Of a DNA stretch of 64,000 nt, positions 23,350 through 35,371 are shown piece after piece. The stretch covers positions 372,001 through 436,000 of the forward strand of contig JACTVC010000001.1 of NCBI GenBank assembly GCA_018417955.1, given 5' to 3'. The notes under the pieces were generated by a model. That model worked only from the letters and a program-made list of their open reading frames with translations, had not been told where the DNA came from and did no database searches. The position numbers and the translations under genes were made by a program. The first letter of the stretch is position 1. Each line of letters starts with the position of its first letter. This DNA comes from Laccaria trichodermophora (Eukaryota; Basidiomycota; Agaricomycetes; Agaricales; Hydnangiaceae).

Positions 23350-23799
23350 CAAGATTTTTTGAAGATACCCCCCTGGATATTAGAAGTAGTAGCACATTAA
23401 ACATTTTTTATTCTCCCCGCGTGCGATGGCAGACTCCAATACAGCTATCGAGGTATCGATGGACCAGTTTCTGCAACAGTGATTTCACTTACTTCCAAAC
23501 AACTACCCGCGCAGGCTCTCTTCCCGCTTGTTGTGTATATCGCCGTACATTCCTTGTAAGGCTGTTTGCTAGTTAACAGAATCGATACTTCGATATGCAT
23601 GACGACATATCTGGATATTCTCGTCTCCACGTCGACCATCAATGACGGTCGTCGGCTTTACAATGGAGTTCGAGGGTTGCATGGACCCTGCCCTTCCCTG
23701 CACCCTGCCAACCCGATGACGCCAAGACAACGTCTCTCAAGCCCACTTCCAAGTTGAAACAACGTCAAGGACAACACCACGAACACTCCTTCAAAGTTC
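23350..23799. other. Intergenic region between TLG2 and the MscS channel gene
   Basis: The 3' flank of TLG2 and the promoter of the channel gene. Only short frames without motifs are present; there is no TATA box or repeat that I can support. Confidence 0.4.
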
Positions 23800-26700
23800 A
23801 TGTACCCACCTGCGGCACCGCCGTCTTACCCCCCAGGTCCATCCATTCCAGATCAGCAAAACGTTGATATTTCTGGCATTCCAGCTTCATATGATACAGA
23901 ACGTGGAGAACGCAGAAAAACTCAAGGATACAAGTCACACAATGGACGCACATCGAGCTGGGACATTTTATCTGGAGTAAGAAAGATTGAACAATCCTAC
24001 GAGGAGTTCGATTCCCGTAACGCTAGTCAAGCGCACCTCATATACGCTGACGGTGATACCCCGAAGAACAAGGTGCGTTTAATTCTCTTTTCCATCGCTG
24101 TATTTATTGATATGAATGAACATGCCAGCTCTCACGACTTTATAATTTTTTACTCAATGTGTCTATCGTGACGCGATGGATATTGTTCATTGTCCCCGTC
24201 CTCGGCATTATCTGGATTCCTGGCATCCTCTCGATCACTACATTTCCCAATGCAAAGGTCAGTTCGCCCTCTTCATTTTCCGTTATCTCACCCAGAAAAA
24301 AAACGATGGCAGGTATGGGGTGTTAAACTCATCTGGTGGAGTATCTGGTTGAGTGTCGTTTGGGGAGGTAGGCCACATTACATTTCGTCTTTTTGGTTGC
24401 ACCCTTGACAAAAACAACAGGATGGTGGGCCGCACTTGCGACCTCGTAAGCGTTTCCGCTCGTAACAAACGCACCCAAATTAAATAACATAAAACCTTCA
24501 GCCGTGTTATACCAACCATCATAAGATCTACCCTAGGTATCGTAGCTGTTGGAACGAGACGCTACATCGATTGGCTGCAAGCCTTACATAGGTGAGGCAT
24601 CTCATCCCTATATTCAACTTGACACTAACGTATTTCTCAAAGGTATATAGCGCTGTTCGCGTGGACGCTCGCGGCATGGGTTTCATGGAATCCCCTCATC
24701 AGCATTCATCAAAACAATGCTGCTGGAGATAAGAGCACTCAGGCCGTCACCTTGATAGGCAAACTTTTGTTTTCACTCTTCCTCTGTGCCGCAGTTCTTT
24801 TGTTCGAGAAATTTGCTATTCAGTGGATTGCTGGTAAATTCCACGAACGTTCATATGCTGGTGAACATCGCTCCTCCTCTTAACATAATCGCCTCTTTGA
24901 CGCATGTCTTTTCAGAACGAATAGCTGATCAAAAATTTGCCGTTAGAGCATTGGTGACCTTGTACAGGCATTCGGCCAACATTCCTGGACGAACTGATCC
25001 ATTGCAGTCGTCGGCTCAAAAGGGAATGTCTGTAAATCCCGGTCGAATCTTCAAAAAGTTGAGGCATGGGGTTCGAATAGCTGCCACGACAACGACAACC
25101 GCTTTGGGAAACGTTGCCTCAGAAATTGCTGGAAGGTGAGGTGAACAACACTCCCTTTGCAAGTATTGACTCGCCTGGTAGTTCCGTTCTCCAACCCAAC
25201 TCTCCCCCCGCGATGGTTAAAACTGCTCTAGAATCTGCCAATAAATCTCGTCTAGTAGGTGCTCCTCAAGGTTTACCACCACCTGTTCTTATTTTTTCAA
25301 GCTTGCTCGTCGTCTATTCTATTCCTTTGCGAAATCCAATAATGAATATCTGTTGGTGGAAGATATTGAAAAATATTTTCCGAATAAAGAGGAGGCTGCG
25401 CAGGTCTTTGCTCTATTCGACAAGGATGGAAATGGGGATGCATCTCTGGATGAGATTGAGATGAGTTGCCTGTAAGCATCCCTTGCTCCCATCGACGTGA
25501 TTCTGGGCTCATGCAACGCCACCTAGAGAATTTCATCGGGAACAACTTTCTATTGAAAATTCAATGAGAGACCTAGACAGTGCTGTTGGCAGGCTGGACA
25601 ACATTTTAATGACCGTTTACTTCGTGGTCGCGATACTTATCATCGCTGTCGCATTGGTAAATTTCGTTTTGATCATTATGAGTACATTAAATTTTCAACA
25701 ATCTATACAGGAGACTCAACTCGTTACCCTCGTGACCGGCACAGGCACTTTGATCCTTGGTTTGTTTCCGACCGATCCTATGCATTCTAAGAGTCTAATA
25801 ACAGTTATCCTTACACAGGTTTAAGCTGGCTCATCGGCGGAAGTCTACAGGAAGTCCTTACCAGTATTATTTTCCTCTTCGTCAAACATCCGTTCGATGT
25901 CGGAGACAAAGTCATCCTCAACAAAGAATCGTACACGGTGAAAGAAATCCGACTCCTAAGCACTATTTTCCTCGATTCCAGTTCCATTCTTGTTCAAGCA
26001 CCAAACAATATGCTGAATTCGATGGTGAGATGGAACCTTTCCTAACCCTTTCTTTCGTTTGCTCAAAATCCCCCTCGTTGACAGTTCATACAAAATCTTC
26101 GGCGTAGCCCGCAGGGAGGCTGTTTTGATTTCGCTTTTTAACTTGAATTCTTATGTGCTCCTCTCCTACAGATGTCCGAAACATTTACTTTCGATGTTAG
26201 CTATGCAACAACGTTTGAGGATCTCGAACGACTTCGAGAAAAAATGTTGACGTTTCTCGAGTCTGAGCGACGTGACTATCACGCAGTGTTCGATGTCAAC
26301 ATCAAAGGTCGGTTTAGTTGCTTTCACTCAAAGGCTTGCCTGAAATTTATTGGCAACGTCTAGATATTCCAGCTCAGGAAAAGATGACGCTATCAGCCGA
26401 CATCAAGTACAAGAGTAATGGCCAGCAAAGCGCTATCAAAAGTATGTGAAATATGCTTGTGGTTCCGTTATCTCTAACTCACAATAATGAAGCAATACGC
26501 AGAAACAAGTGGATTTCTGCTCTCAAGGCGGCCTTGCTGGAGTTGAAAGTGTTTGGTCCCAGTGGGGATCCAAGTCCGCCACCCACGATATCTCGCTATA
26601 CCAAAGTCCCTTGGGACCTCATCAGTGCTCAAGATCGAGAGGCCGCAAAAAGCCGACTTCGTCCTCGCCCCGACCATCAGCAACCGGACCAAGGTTGGGA

Positions 26701-26913
26701 TTTGAGGGATAAAAACAATTGTATGTGTCTATAGATCTCCTTCATACAGCTTGATCACCAATGCCCTTTGGATCGTAGTCGACAGCGTTGATGACATTTT
26801 TGATGAGGGTGACGAGGTTAGCAGACACCCTTTTTTAAAATTGTTCATCGTAACTCATTTTGCACAAGGAGTCTGAGGCAAGGTTGCCTACCAAACCGAA
26901 CAAGGGATCGTGA
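23800..26913 (+). CDS. MscS-type mechanosensitive ion channel with EF-hand
   Basis: Eukaryotic MscS homologue of the Msy1/Msy2 type that acts at the ER or plasma membrane in hypo-osmotic shock and calcium control (known of the family). MYPPAAPPSYPPGPSIPDQQ starts a Pro-rich cytosolic region. Transmembrane segments follow: RWILFIVPVLGIIWIPGILS, WGVKLIWWSIWLSVVWGG, YIALFAWTLAAWVSWNPL, KLLFSLFLCAAVLLFEKFAI. A single EF-hand, FDKDGNGDASLDE, lies at about 25420-25455. The pore region reads LVTGTGTLILGLSWLIGGSL and the beta-domain KHPFDVGDKVILN and LLSTIFLDSS. The C-terminus extends past 26734 by two small exons (DSVDDIFDEGDE and EARLPTKPNKGS), stop 26911-26913. More than a dozen exons. Confidence 0.9.
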
Positions 26914-27170
26914 GAGTGGCCAGTCGGAATCTAGAAGTATCTTCTTCCACCATACGCCTATATCTATATTTCTAAGTAGCTATTATCTTTCATGCTTTGC
27001 TCATCAGTAACAGGGTTGGAAATTTTGAACTTTGAAAAAGGTCGGCGACCGCGCTCGCACCACTAAGTAAATTTAGTATCTTATAATGATTAGAATCCAA
27101 GGATGAACTGGTTGATTCATATAGTAACTTGCGAGTGAGTGAAGTAAGTATATATCTGGCATCCCGTCCA
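26914..27170. other. Convergent gap between MscS channel and MRH4 genes
   Basis: A/T-rich 3' flanks of two convergent genes. No coding, repeat or RNA signal seen. Confidence 0.3.
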
Positions 27171-29763
27171 TCACAGCAAATCCCCCATGCGCTTCCTAAC
27201 CTCTTTCCCTTTCGCGCTACCCCGCCCCTTCATCTTCCCAAACACCACCACCTTGCAATGCTCACCCGCCCGACCTGACCTGCCAGCCCGATGCAAAAAG
27301 TCGATCATATTCCGCGGCTCATCGACGATGAACACATGCTTAATCGATGGGTCAAAGTCCAGACCTCGAGAGAGAAGCGAGGTAGTGATCGACACAAGTG
27401 GCATTGTTTTAGGATCATTAAGAGCCAGAGCCGGAGTAAACGAACGTGAAGTTGTTGTAGATTTCGTTGACAGTGGACGTAAGAACCCGTCGAGATGGTG
27501 GTTTGACTCTCTTCCTAGTTTCGCTGTTACTTGTCAAAGCTACATTCTTGATCTCCCGTTCGTTGAGGTGCGAGCTTAATTCCAGGACTTTGGTGCTCTT
27601 GTTGCAAAACACGAGCACCTTGGACAGGTGCCCGGCTTGTCGATGAAACGTCGACGAGTCCTCAGCCCAGACACTGCGTATCCGCCGCTCGATGTCTGCA
27701 AACTTGTTCCCCCCAGTCCAGGAGACGTATTCAGTCCGCAAGGTCTGGGGAAGGTGGTGCAGCCGTGGCGAAGCGAGTCTGATAAGAGATGGATGGCAAT
27801 TTTCGAGATAGGACGCGAGGGCAGTGGGGATGGTAGCGCTTGTTAGGAGGAGATTGAATGGGTAGGATACGGGCGTAGTCGGTAGTGCGGGCGTGACGGG
27901 GACAGGATGTCCACGAGCAAGACTGATGTCCGACAGGAGTGTTCTAGTCGTTTCTTGGAAATCGGGATCTGACGGGAATTAGCATAAATAAACCAGAAAG
28001 AATAATCATACACACCGAAGAGAACATCGGCTTCATCAACAATAACCCACTCCACATTCGCCAGACCCTTCTCAGGCTTACTCCTCCACTTGCCAAACCC
28101 AACCATCTTATCTCTCCCCCTCCTCAACGTCCGCTCTCCTTCCTCCTCATTCTCTTCCTCCTCGCCCTCCTTCCGATCCCAGCCCCGACCACGAACCATC
28201 TCCATCAACTTCATCGGCGTCCCCACCACCACATCCACAGGGAACTTGTCCTTCTTGACCTTAAACTCACCCTCCCCAATCATCGTATCAAACTGCGCCG
28301 CCATCTTGCTCGCGGTCTCATCCTGCTCTTTCACGCTCTTAACATTCGCTTTGGACGCACACAGCACGCGGAGTTTGACGTTGTGCAGCAGGGATTTGGC
28401 GAACCCTGAAAGCTGGCGCGAGAGTTCATGTGTAGGAGCCAGAATTAACGCCCGTGGGTTGTAGGCCCGCGCCTGTTGTACGTGAGGTACTTCCGTAGCG
28501 GCTGTATCGAGCTCGGCTTACTTTAGGTTTTGTAAGAGAGGGACAAGGTATGCGATGGATTTCCCGGAGCCTGTTTCGGAGGCGAGAAGAAATTGTTTCC
28601 ACCCTGGGCTCTGGTTGAGCAACCACTTCAGAGTGAGCGATTGGATGGGCGTGGGCTTCGCATTGGCCCCAAGCACCTTCTTCAGAGAAGATAAGAGCCC
28701 CTGGAGGATGGGAGGTGAGGTGAACTCTGTGGGAGCTGGGGAGTCTGTGGCAAGTTTTGAGAGAGCATTATAGTCTGTTGTGGGAGCGAGAGAAACGGAT
28801 TGTGGCGGATCGTAAAACTGAGGGTCTCTCTGCCACTTCCTCATCAGGAAACACCCGACGGGGCACTTTAGGCCTACCGCTACGCCTTTGCTCTAGTTGC
28901 GTGTTTCCATAGAGTGGAGTAGAGTGGCCGGTGTTGTTGTCGGGCTCCCGTCTTGGTACCGGCCCAGAGGAGGCAGAACGGTCGCTCCTACCCCCTGAAA
29001 ACTCCCGTTGAAAACCCTCACTATTGATCGCCTCTCGGGTCCCCTGTGCTGCAGAGTAGGTTCGACGCGGCGTGCCCCTGCCATAACTTTCGAACCCCCG
29101 TTTCGCCTCTAGTTGTGACCTTCCGTAGGGTGACCTAGACCGGTCATGGTGGTTCTGAGACTCTCGCCCTGAGTTCCTTCGTGATGGATAACACCGAGCT
29201 TGCGCGTCGCTCTGCCCTCCTGTAGAGTCTTGCCGGAGACTCCAGCGGCCAGTCCGACCCTTCCAATCCTGCTCGCTCCTGTACGCAGATTGTCTCCTAA
29301 ACGAAGGGTTCCGATCGACCGGAGGCTCCCAAGGCTGGTTGTCCGTGTGTGGCGCCAGATCGCGCTCAATGGCGGGTTTAGGAAAGGAAAGTGGGCGGAA
29401 GGACCTCCTGGTGGATGCAGCCTCTAACCGACCACTCCCAGAACTCGGCGATTCCGGAGAGCTTTTCTGGGTGCATCGCTTGAGCGACTATTTCCAGAGC
29501 TCAGCTTCGCATCCTGGCGTGTAGATTGCTTTGGTGCTACCCCCAAGCGACCATTTCCTGAGCTAGGCTTCAAGTCTGAGGCTAATTTTCGTCTAGAGGC
29601 ACCTACGGCACGTCAAAGTGAGCAAAAAAAAAAAGGACAGAAAATGCGGTAACTGACCCGGTTTCGACGGGGTTTTAAACAAGATATGAAACCATAGACA
29701 TAGCTGGCCTTTACGACATATTTCAGAAGTCGTCCTTGGCGGCTGCCAGAGCAATCCCGACAT
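27171..29763 (-). CDS. MRH4: DEAD-box RNA helicase, MRH4-like (mitochondrial)
   Basis: ATP-dependent RNA helicase; Mrh4 acts in mitochondrial large-ribosome assembly. Motifs in order: Q-region KPTPIQSLTLKWLL; motif I ASETGSGKS (about 28570); GTPMKLMEMV; motif II VDEADVLF (about 28020); motif III LLTSATIP; KVLVFCNKSTKVLEL; motif V region LLSRGLDFDP; motif VI HRAGRSGRAG (about 27290). The stop is at 27171-27173. The N-terminus is basic and Arg/Ser-rich: MSGLLWQPPRTTSEICRKGQ begins a presequence-like exon, followed by repeated SSGNGRL/SSGSGRL peptides, then HHDRSRSPYGRSQ. Two frame changes there are explained by short introns (a 74-nt one ending CACCCAG, and one of about 37 nt before FYDPPQSVSL). 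The assignment to Mrh4 rather than another DEAD protein is probable, not certain. Confidence 0.8.
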
Positions 29764-30621
29764 AAAGGAATTGGCAAAGCAATGATGGAGGAGGAGAATA
29801 ATGTTTAGAATCGGGCCATAATGAGCGGACACAAAAATCGTTCCTCCACTCTGGAACAGAGAGAGATAAGTCGCGCCTCCAACGCGACACCGCCAACTTG
29901 TCGCGCGAAGGCTTCCCATTCGGGTAGTTCCGCGTTTCGTCAGCTATGCCAAATGCGAATTTCGAGCCACGATATCATCTTACAGCCAACTTACAGCGTT
30001 TGCTCAACCTTTACTATTGGTACTGAACTTCGTCGAATGGAATCCAAATTTCTGCAAGCACAGGATGGTGCTCAAAAACATATCACATAGACGCGCGATT
30101 GGCTCATCCACAACTACCTCAGTCCGAGGACAACACGGATACAACCAGGTTTATCTTTGTCACACAAGAAGATAGCCATGGCGGAAATTTCCTTTCCGTT
30201 GCCCGCAGATTACAATCAGCTTGTCAGCATTTTGTCAGCCCTAGGCCTCCTGCGCGCATTCGGCGAGTCAGAAGGAATATCTGGAGCAAGGAGAAAGCAT
30301 TGAATTTTACATTAACCAGTGCAGTGGGGTCTCCGATCTCGGCCAAAATTCGAGCGCGTTTGGTCTGACATACATTATCGGGCGCCGAGCAAGAACAATC
30401 TTCAGAATAAAACTGAGGAACCGCGGAAAATCGTCGAATCCGCGGATATGAAGTCAGTGGGTTCTTATAATGATCGTTCATCCCCAATTCATTCCTTCTA
30501 TCCCTGAACTTGATGTGGGTATTTCCGTGATTTGCAGGAAGGGGAACAATCTGTGTCCATAAAAGCCTATGTTCATACCGGTTTTTCATAAGCGCTTTTC
30601 GCCTACTGGTTTGCTAAGCCA
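29764..30621. other. Intergenic region, nothing recognised
   Basis: This divergent upstream region lies between the MRH4-like helicase and the acyl-CoA ligase genes. Frames of up to about 120 codons occur on both strands but none shows a motif, coding bias or consistent splice signals. No repeats or TATA box of note. Confidence 0.4.
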
Positions 30622-33394
30622 TGACTTGGAAACCACACCGAACGTTGCAGGAAAGTAAGACTACCCTTACCTAGATGTTTTCCCTCGTCTCTGACTATCA
30701 GTAGCCGAAGTTCTTCTCCGCGCTCCTGGCTGCGTCCACGAGGTCGAGACGACACTTGTCGATGGAAGGCTATACCGTGTATACAAGAATTTATGGCCTT
30801 CACTGAGAGACTTCTGGTTATCTGCCGTTTCTCAATACTCGACCGACATCTATATCGTTTATGAAGATCAGCGTCTAACATATGACCAGGTACATAACCG
30901 TATCATCCAAGTGGCGGCTTCGTTCCACCAACTGTATGGTATTAAGAAAGGTGATTTTCTTCCTTTTTTGGTACTTCAACGATTTACGTCATCGACATTT
31001 CAAGGCGACAGTGTAGGGATCTGTTCCCGAAACTGTCCTGACTATCTGGTCGCCTTCTGGGCTTGCCGTGAGTACTCATTGGATAACTTCGAAAAGGTCT
31101 GCACTGATCGACCCACAGACCTTATCGGTGCCGTTTCTGTCCTTGTAAACGCGTAAGTAATGGAGTGGATTGATTCGCCATTGTGGAAGGTCAGCTAATT
31201 TCTTGTTGATGAAGTTGGCTGCCCCTTCAACCCTTGCGCCATTGCCTCGTGCATACTGAATGTAAACTTATTATCCTGGATCCAGAGCGCGCCAGTTCGT
31301 TAGAGACCACCGTTTCAAATATCTCCGAGGCCGTAGGAGGTACCAAGTTTCTGGTAATGGACACGAGGGACAAAACGAGACGCTGGCAAGGGATGGAATT
31401 TTTCAACGACGTCGTTGACCTTTTCCCGATAGCCTTCGTCAAGGGTGCATACACGAAAGCGTCATTTCAAGGAATGCATCCTGAAGATAACGCAACCATT
31501 GTCTTCACGTCAGGTATTTATTTGAGCGCCTCGCCTACGCGAGACTGGCTCACCGACCAACAGGCACGACTGGTCTACCGAAGGGCGTTTTGAGTACCCA
31601 GCGCCAATTTCTAACAAACGTTTTGAACGTAAGTAAATTCGAATATTTGTACTTTATGCACATTCGAGCCCCCATGCCGTAACTAGGTCCTAGCTGGTGG
31701 CTGTAGAGCAGCGCTTCGACGCGGCGAAACATTGTCTGTTACGCAGAGAGGTGGACTACAGAAGGCAATTCTTATTTCCGTCCCCTTGTTCCATGTTACC
31801 GGATCAACAAGCTTTTCGGTAAGGCTTGAGTGATTCTGTTAACATTGTTTCACTTTCTGTAAGATGATAGCCACCATGACTGGCATGAAGATTGTTTTAA
31901 TGCGAAAGTGGGAGGTAGAAGGAGGTATTTTTTCTCCCCTAAACGGATTTGTAAACTTCTGATTTTTTGCGTAGCTGCAAAGTGGGTAATTTCTAACTGT
32001 CCCATAGTCGATGGATCGAAATGACTGGAGTTAGGTTGATAAAGCGAGAAAATGTCGCAGTGGCTGGAGGGTGCGTTCTGTTTTATTTTGTGTTGCGAAA
32101 TGCTGATGTCGAGAATCAGTGTCCCTGCGATGATTTCCGACCTGAGCGACAGTTCCTTAGTCGGACATCCTCTTGAAGGTCTCCTTTTCGGCGGTGCACC
32201 AGCCCCTGATTCTCTGGTACCCAGGGCACGAAAAGCGTTCCCAACTGCCACCATGTATGTTGACGGCTCTCACCTTGCCTTGTGTTTACCATTTTCACAG
32301 GATCCAGGGATATGGACTGACAGAAACCAATTCAATAGCCGTGTCGGTGAGAGGTGACGTCGTAATTCTATTGAGCTAAAACTCACTATATCCAACAGTT
32401 TGCAGGTGAAGATTACATCGCGCGGCCAAGTAGTACGTGAGTTTCCCATTTATCCGTTTGGCATTTCGAGATGGACTTACGCTTTAACTCAGTGGCCTAG
32501 CCTCTCCAGTCAACGACATAGTGATTATGTGGAACGGAGTCGCTCTTCCTCATCATTCTGTGGGTGAAGTGTGGCTGTGTGTTGAATCTATCTTTCTGCG
32601 CCAGCACAACTGATCTACCTTTTAGGCGAGGACCTAATGTCATGAAAGGTTACTGGCGTGATCCAGGTGCGCGACTGACGGCCGTCTGCCGTGGCGTTCA
32701 CACCGAGACACTGTTATAGAAGCCACAAATGAAGTCATCACGACAGACGGCTGGTTCAAGACGGGCGACCTGGGGTACCTTGATGACGAGAATTTTCTTT
32801 TCATCAAGGATAGACGTGAGCTATTCCAATTTTTGCATGAGCATAATACTTACACCTGACCAGTAAAAGACGTTATAATTCGGGGGGGCGAAAACATTGT
32901 GCGTCCCGTTAGGTGATGCCTAAGACGTACGGCGGTTAACGTGCATCCACACAAGGACTCTGTGTCCGTCGAGAATGCCTTATATTCCGACGATCGAATA
33001 CTCGAGGCAGCGGCCGTTGGGGTTCTAGATGGGCGCCTAGGAGAGCTTGTGGCGGCCGTTGTATCCATTAAACCTGCTTTCCGAGGGCAGGTGACGGAAG
33101 CGGAGCTGATTCTACAGGCGCAGAAAAGGTATTCATTAATTGATATCAACTCATTGTTTTGGAGTCATGATGCGGTATTTCAGTTTAGCAAAGTTCGCTG
33201 TTCCAGTGATGGTGGTCATTGTCGACCATGAGCTTGGTACGTACGCATCAACCAATTTGCGGAATAACAAGAATATCTGAGCATGTTTAGAACGTACCCC
33301 TTCGGGAAAGATTGTCAAAGGGATAGCGCGGAAGCTTGCGAGGCGTCACTGGGAAGATCGATGTCGAAATGGGATTACGCGTAGTAATTTGTGA
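30622..33394 (+). CDS. AMP-forming acyl-CoA synthetase/ligase
   Basis: Activates a carboxylic acid (fatty or aryl acid) to acyl-AMP and then acyl-CoA. Exon 1 [11 protein letters not shown] splices to [20 protein letters not shown], setting the start at 30622. Motifs: the P-loop [20 protein letters not shown], made by joining TTCACGTCAG to GCACGACTGG across a 44-nt intron; [36 protein letters not shown] (A5); [20 protein letters not shown] with [16 protein letters not shown] (A7-A8); and [10 protein letters not shown] with the catalytic Lys of A10. The C-terminus reads [14 protein letters not shown], with no clear peroxisomal SKL. A dozen or so introns. The substrate cannot be deduced. The stop is only 34 bp from the next gene's ATG on the same strand. 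Confidence 0.9.
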
Positions 33395-33428
33395 AGAGGT
33401 TACGTAAGATTTACAATACTTAGTTTGA

Positions 33429-35230
33429 ATGGGCTATGAGGCAGAATTTCAAAAGCATCTTGCTGAAGTTCAATGCCATCCTTCTGGAAATTATGCCAAA
33501 CAATTACCTCCTTCGTTCGTTCACCCATCCACTTATTGGTCTTCCACCGAGAAAAACGCGTTTTTTCATGCACTGTCAATACATTCCCGTCTCAGGCCAG
33601 ACCTTATTGCAGCTTCAATCGGAACAAAGTCCGTTCTCGACGTCTGTGCTTATCTAGACATTCTCCATGTTGCAGCTACCGACGCCAACTCGCCCATTGC
33701 ACGCCTGTCTCTGCCTTGTGCTATGGAAGTTTCCGAATCTTGGATGAACTGGGAGGAGGCAGCGGCAGCTCGCATCCAGCAATGCCAGTTAGATGACGAA
33801 GGAAAAACTAATCCAGGTACATCCTATTCGGTGGCGACAGTAGAATGCGAGAAATTTGACCTAGCATTAGGAGAAAGCGAAGTTGACCCCCCGCAGCAAA
33901 AAGAAGCTCTCAAAATGTTGGATGCATGCCACCTGGCCGTGATGGAGAGCATGCTTCGGGAAGCTGAAGAGAAAGGTATCGGGCTAGAGCAGGATGTTGG
34001 AACGACGTCAAACACCGACTATCCTCGCGACGCAGCATGTCAAAGTCCTCCAGTGACCTCTTCTCCCGACAACATTGAATCAGATAATTCACAAATTCTT
34101 CCACCCCGATCCCCGACCCCGACGCCGCCGTATCAACAAGAAGATAATTCGAATTTGACCCCAACGTCTCGTCGCAGGTTACAGAAGCGAATATACATGA
34201 GGCGAAAACGGGCTGAAGCAATGGGGGAGGCATTTGATCCCGAATCCGCGAGGTTGCGTCCTGGACGGAAGATTCGGGATAAACCAGTTAAATTACGCTC
34301 GAAAACTTACAAGAAAACGAAAAACCTCAACAAGGGACCTATATCGAATGTGGATGACCATGCCCCTACCAAACAGCCTAATAAAGGAGGTCTGAATCGA
34401 CCATATAGAATCAAACAGCAATTCATGGAACGCAAAATTGATGCACAGACTTTGAACGAGCATGACCTTGGATTTCTTCACCTTTCCACACTTGCTAGGT
34501 TTATGACGTAAGCCCTATGCACCTAGTCCAACGTTTTTTGTTGAAAATTTGGTAGAATATTTCGGTCAGGCTACGATTTTCCCAAGGCTGGAGCTAAAGT
34601 CGCTATCTCTGATGACACCATTCGACTATTGACTTCCATTGCGGTCGAATTCACTACGGAATTAGTTCATCTGACAATGACTCTTAGGGAGCAGGAGAGG
34701 TCTGTTAAAGGTAATATTAAGGTGTGGAGGCAGAATCACGAAGAAGTGCGTTTTGGTTTCTTCATTGAAATACTTAACTTTCTTATTCGAAGGTCACCCC
34801 CGAACACGTGAGGCAGGGACTTACCATGATGGGAGCAACATTTTCGAGCAAGGAAGGCTACTTCAAAACGCTCCTCGGCCCAGAGGCTTCCTTGATTGCA
34901 GACGAACGAGAGCCATCTCCACCTGGGGAAGGCAGTAATAAATCCATTGATCACAACAATGAAGACGGAATTCCAATTTATCCCAAGGCCACTATTCACA
35001 ACGGAACACATCTGGAACAGGTGACACTTCCTCTCTCGCTCTCTATGGTAGATTCGTTTCAAGAAGATTCAAAGTGCTTCAACACCCTTATGCCTCCTGA
35101 GGAGGAGGACGGTGACCTGGACTTGGAACTCGATGCTGAAATGGAGATAGATGATTTTGACATGCATAGATCAAAAGAATACGAAGACCGGCTTTGGGAT
35201 TCCGAATCGTTGGATATCATTCAAGCATAG
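33429..35230 (+). CDS. RRN5-like SANT/histone-fold protein (Pol I upstream activation factor)
   Basis: In yeasts Rrn5 is a subunit of the UAF complex that activates RNA polymerase I at rDNA. The N-terminus GYEAEFQKHLAEV is followed by a SANT/Myb unit, STYWSSTEKNAFFHALSIHS, then RLRPDLIAASIGTKSVLDVC and AYLDILHVAA, the YW..EK..FF pattern of Rrn5. The middle is low-complexity with a basic block (RRRLQKRIYMRRKRAEAMGE). After an intron near 34508 comes DDTIRLLTSIAVEFTTELVH followed by LTMTLREQER, then TPEHVRQGLTMMG, a helix pattern like a histone fold. The C-terminus is acidic (EEEDGDLDLELDAEMEID). Three or four exons. Family assignment is inference from the pattern; confidence moderate. Confidence 0.7.
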
Positions 35231-35371
35231 ATTTTCGCCACTACAACGGATGCTAGGTCATTAGTATGGGACATGTGCCTTCGCTTTTCTGACGCCTCCG
35301 TGGAAGCCCTGCTATAACATTGTCCTTCTGTCCCTAAATTTAATTCCAAATAAATGCCGCAGCAGCGATTA

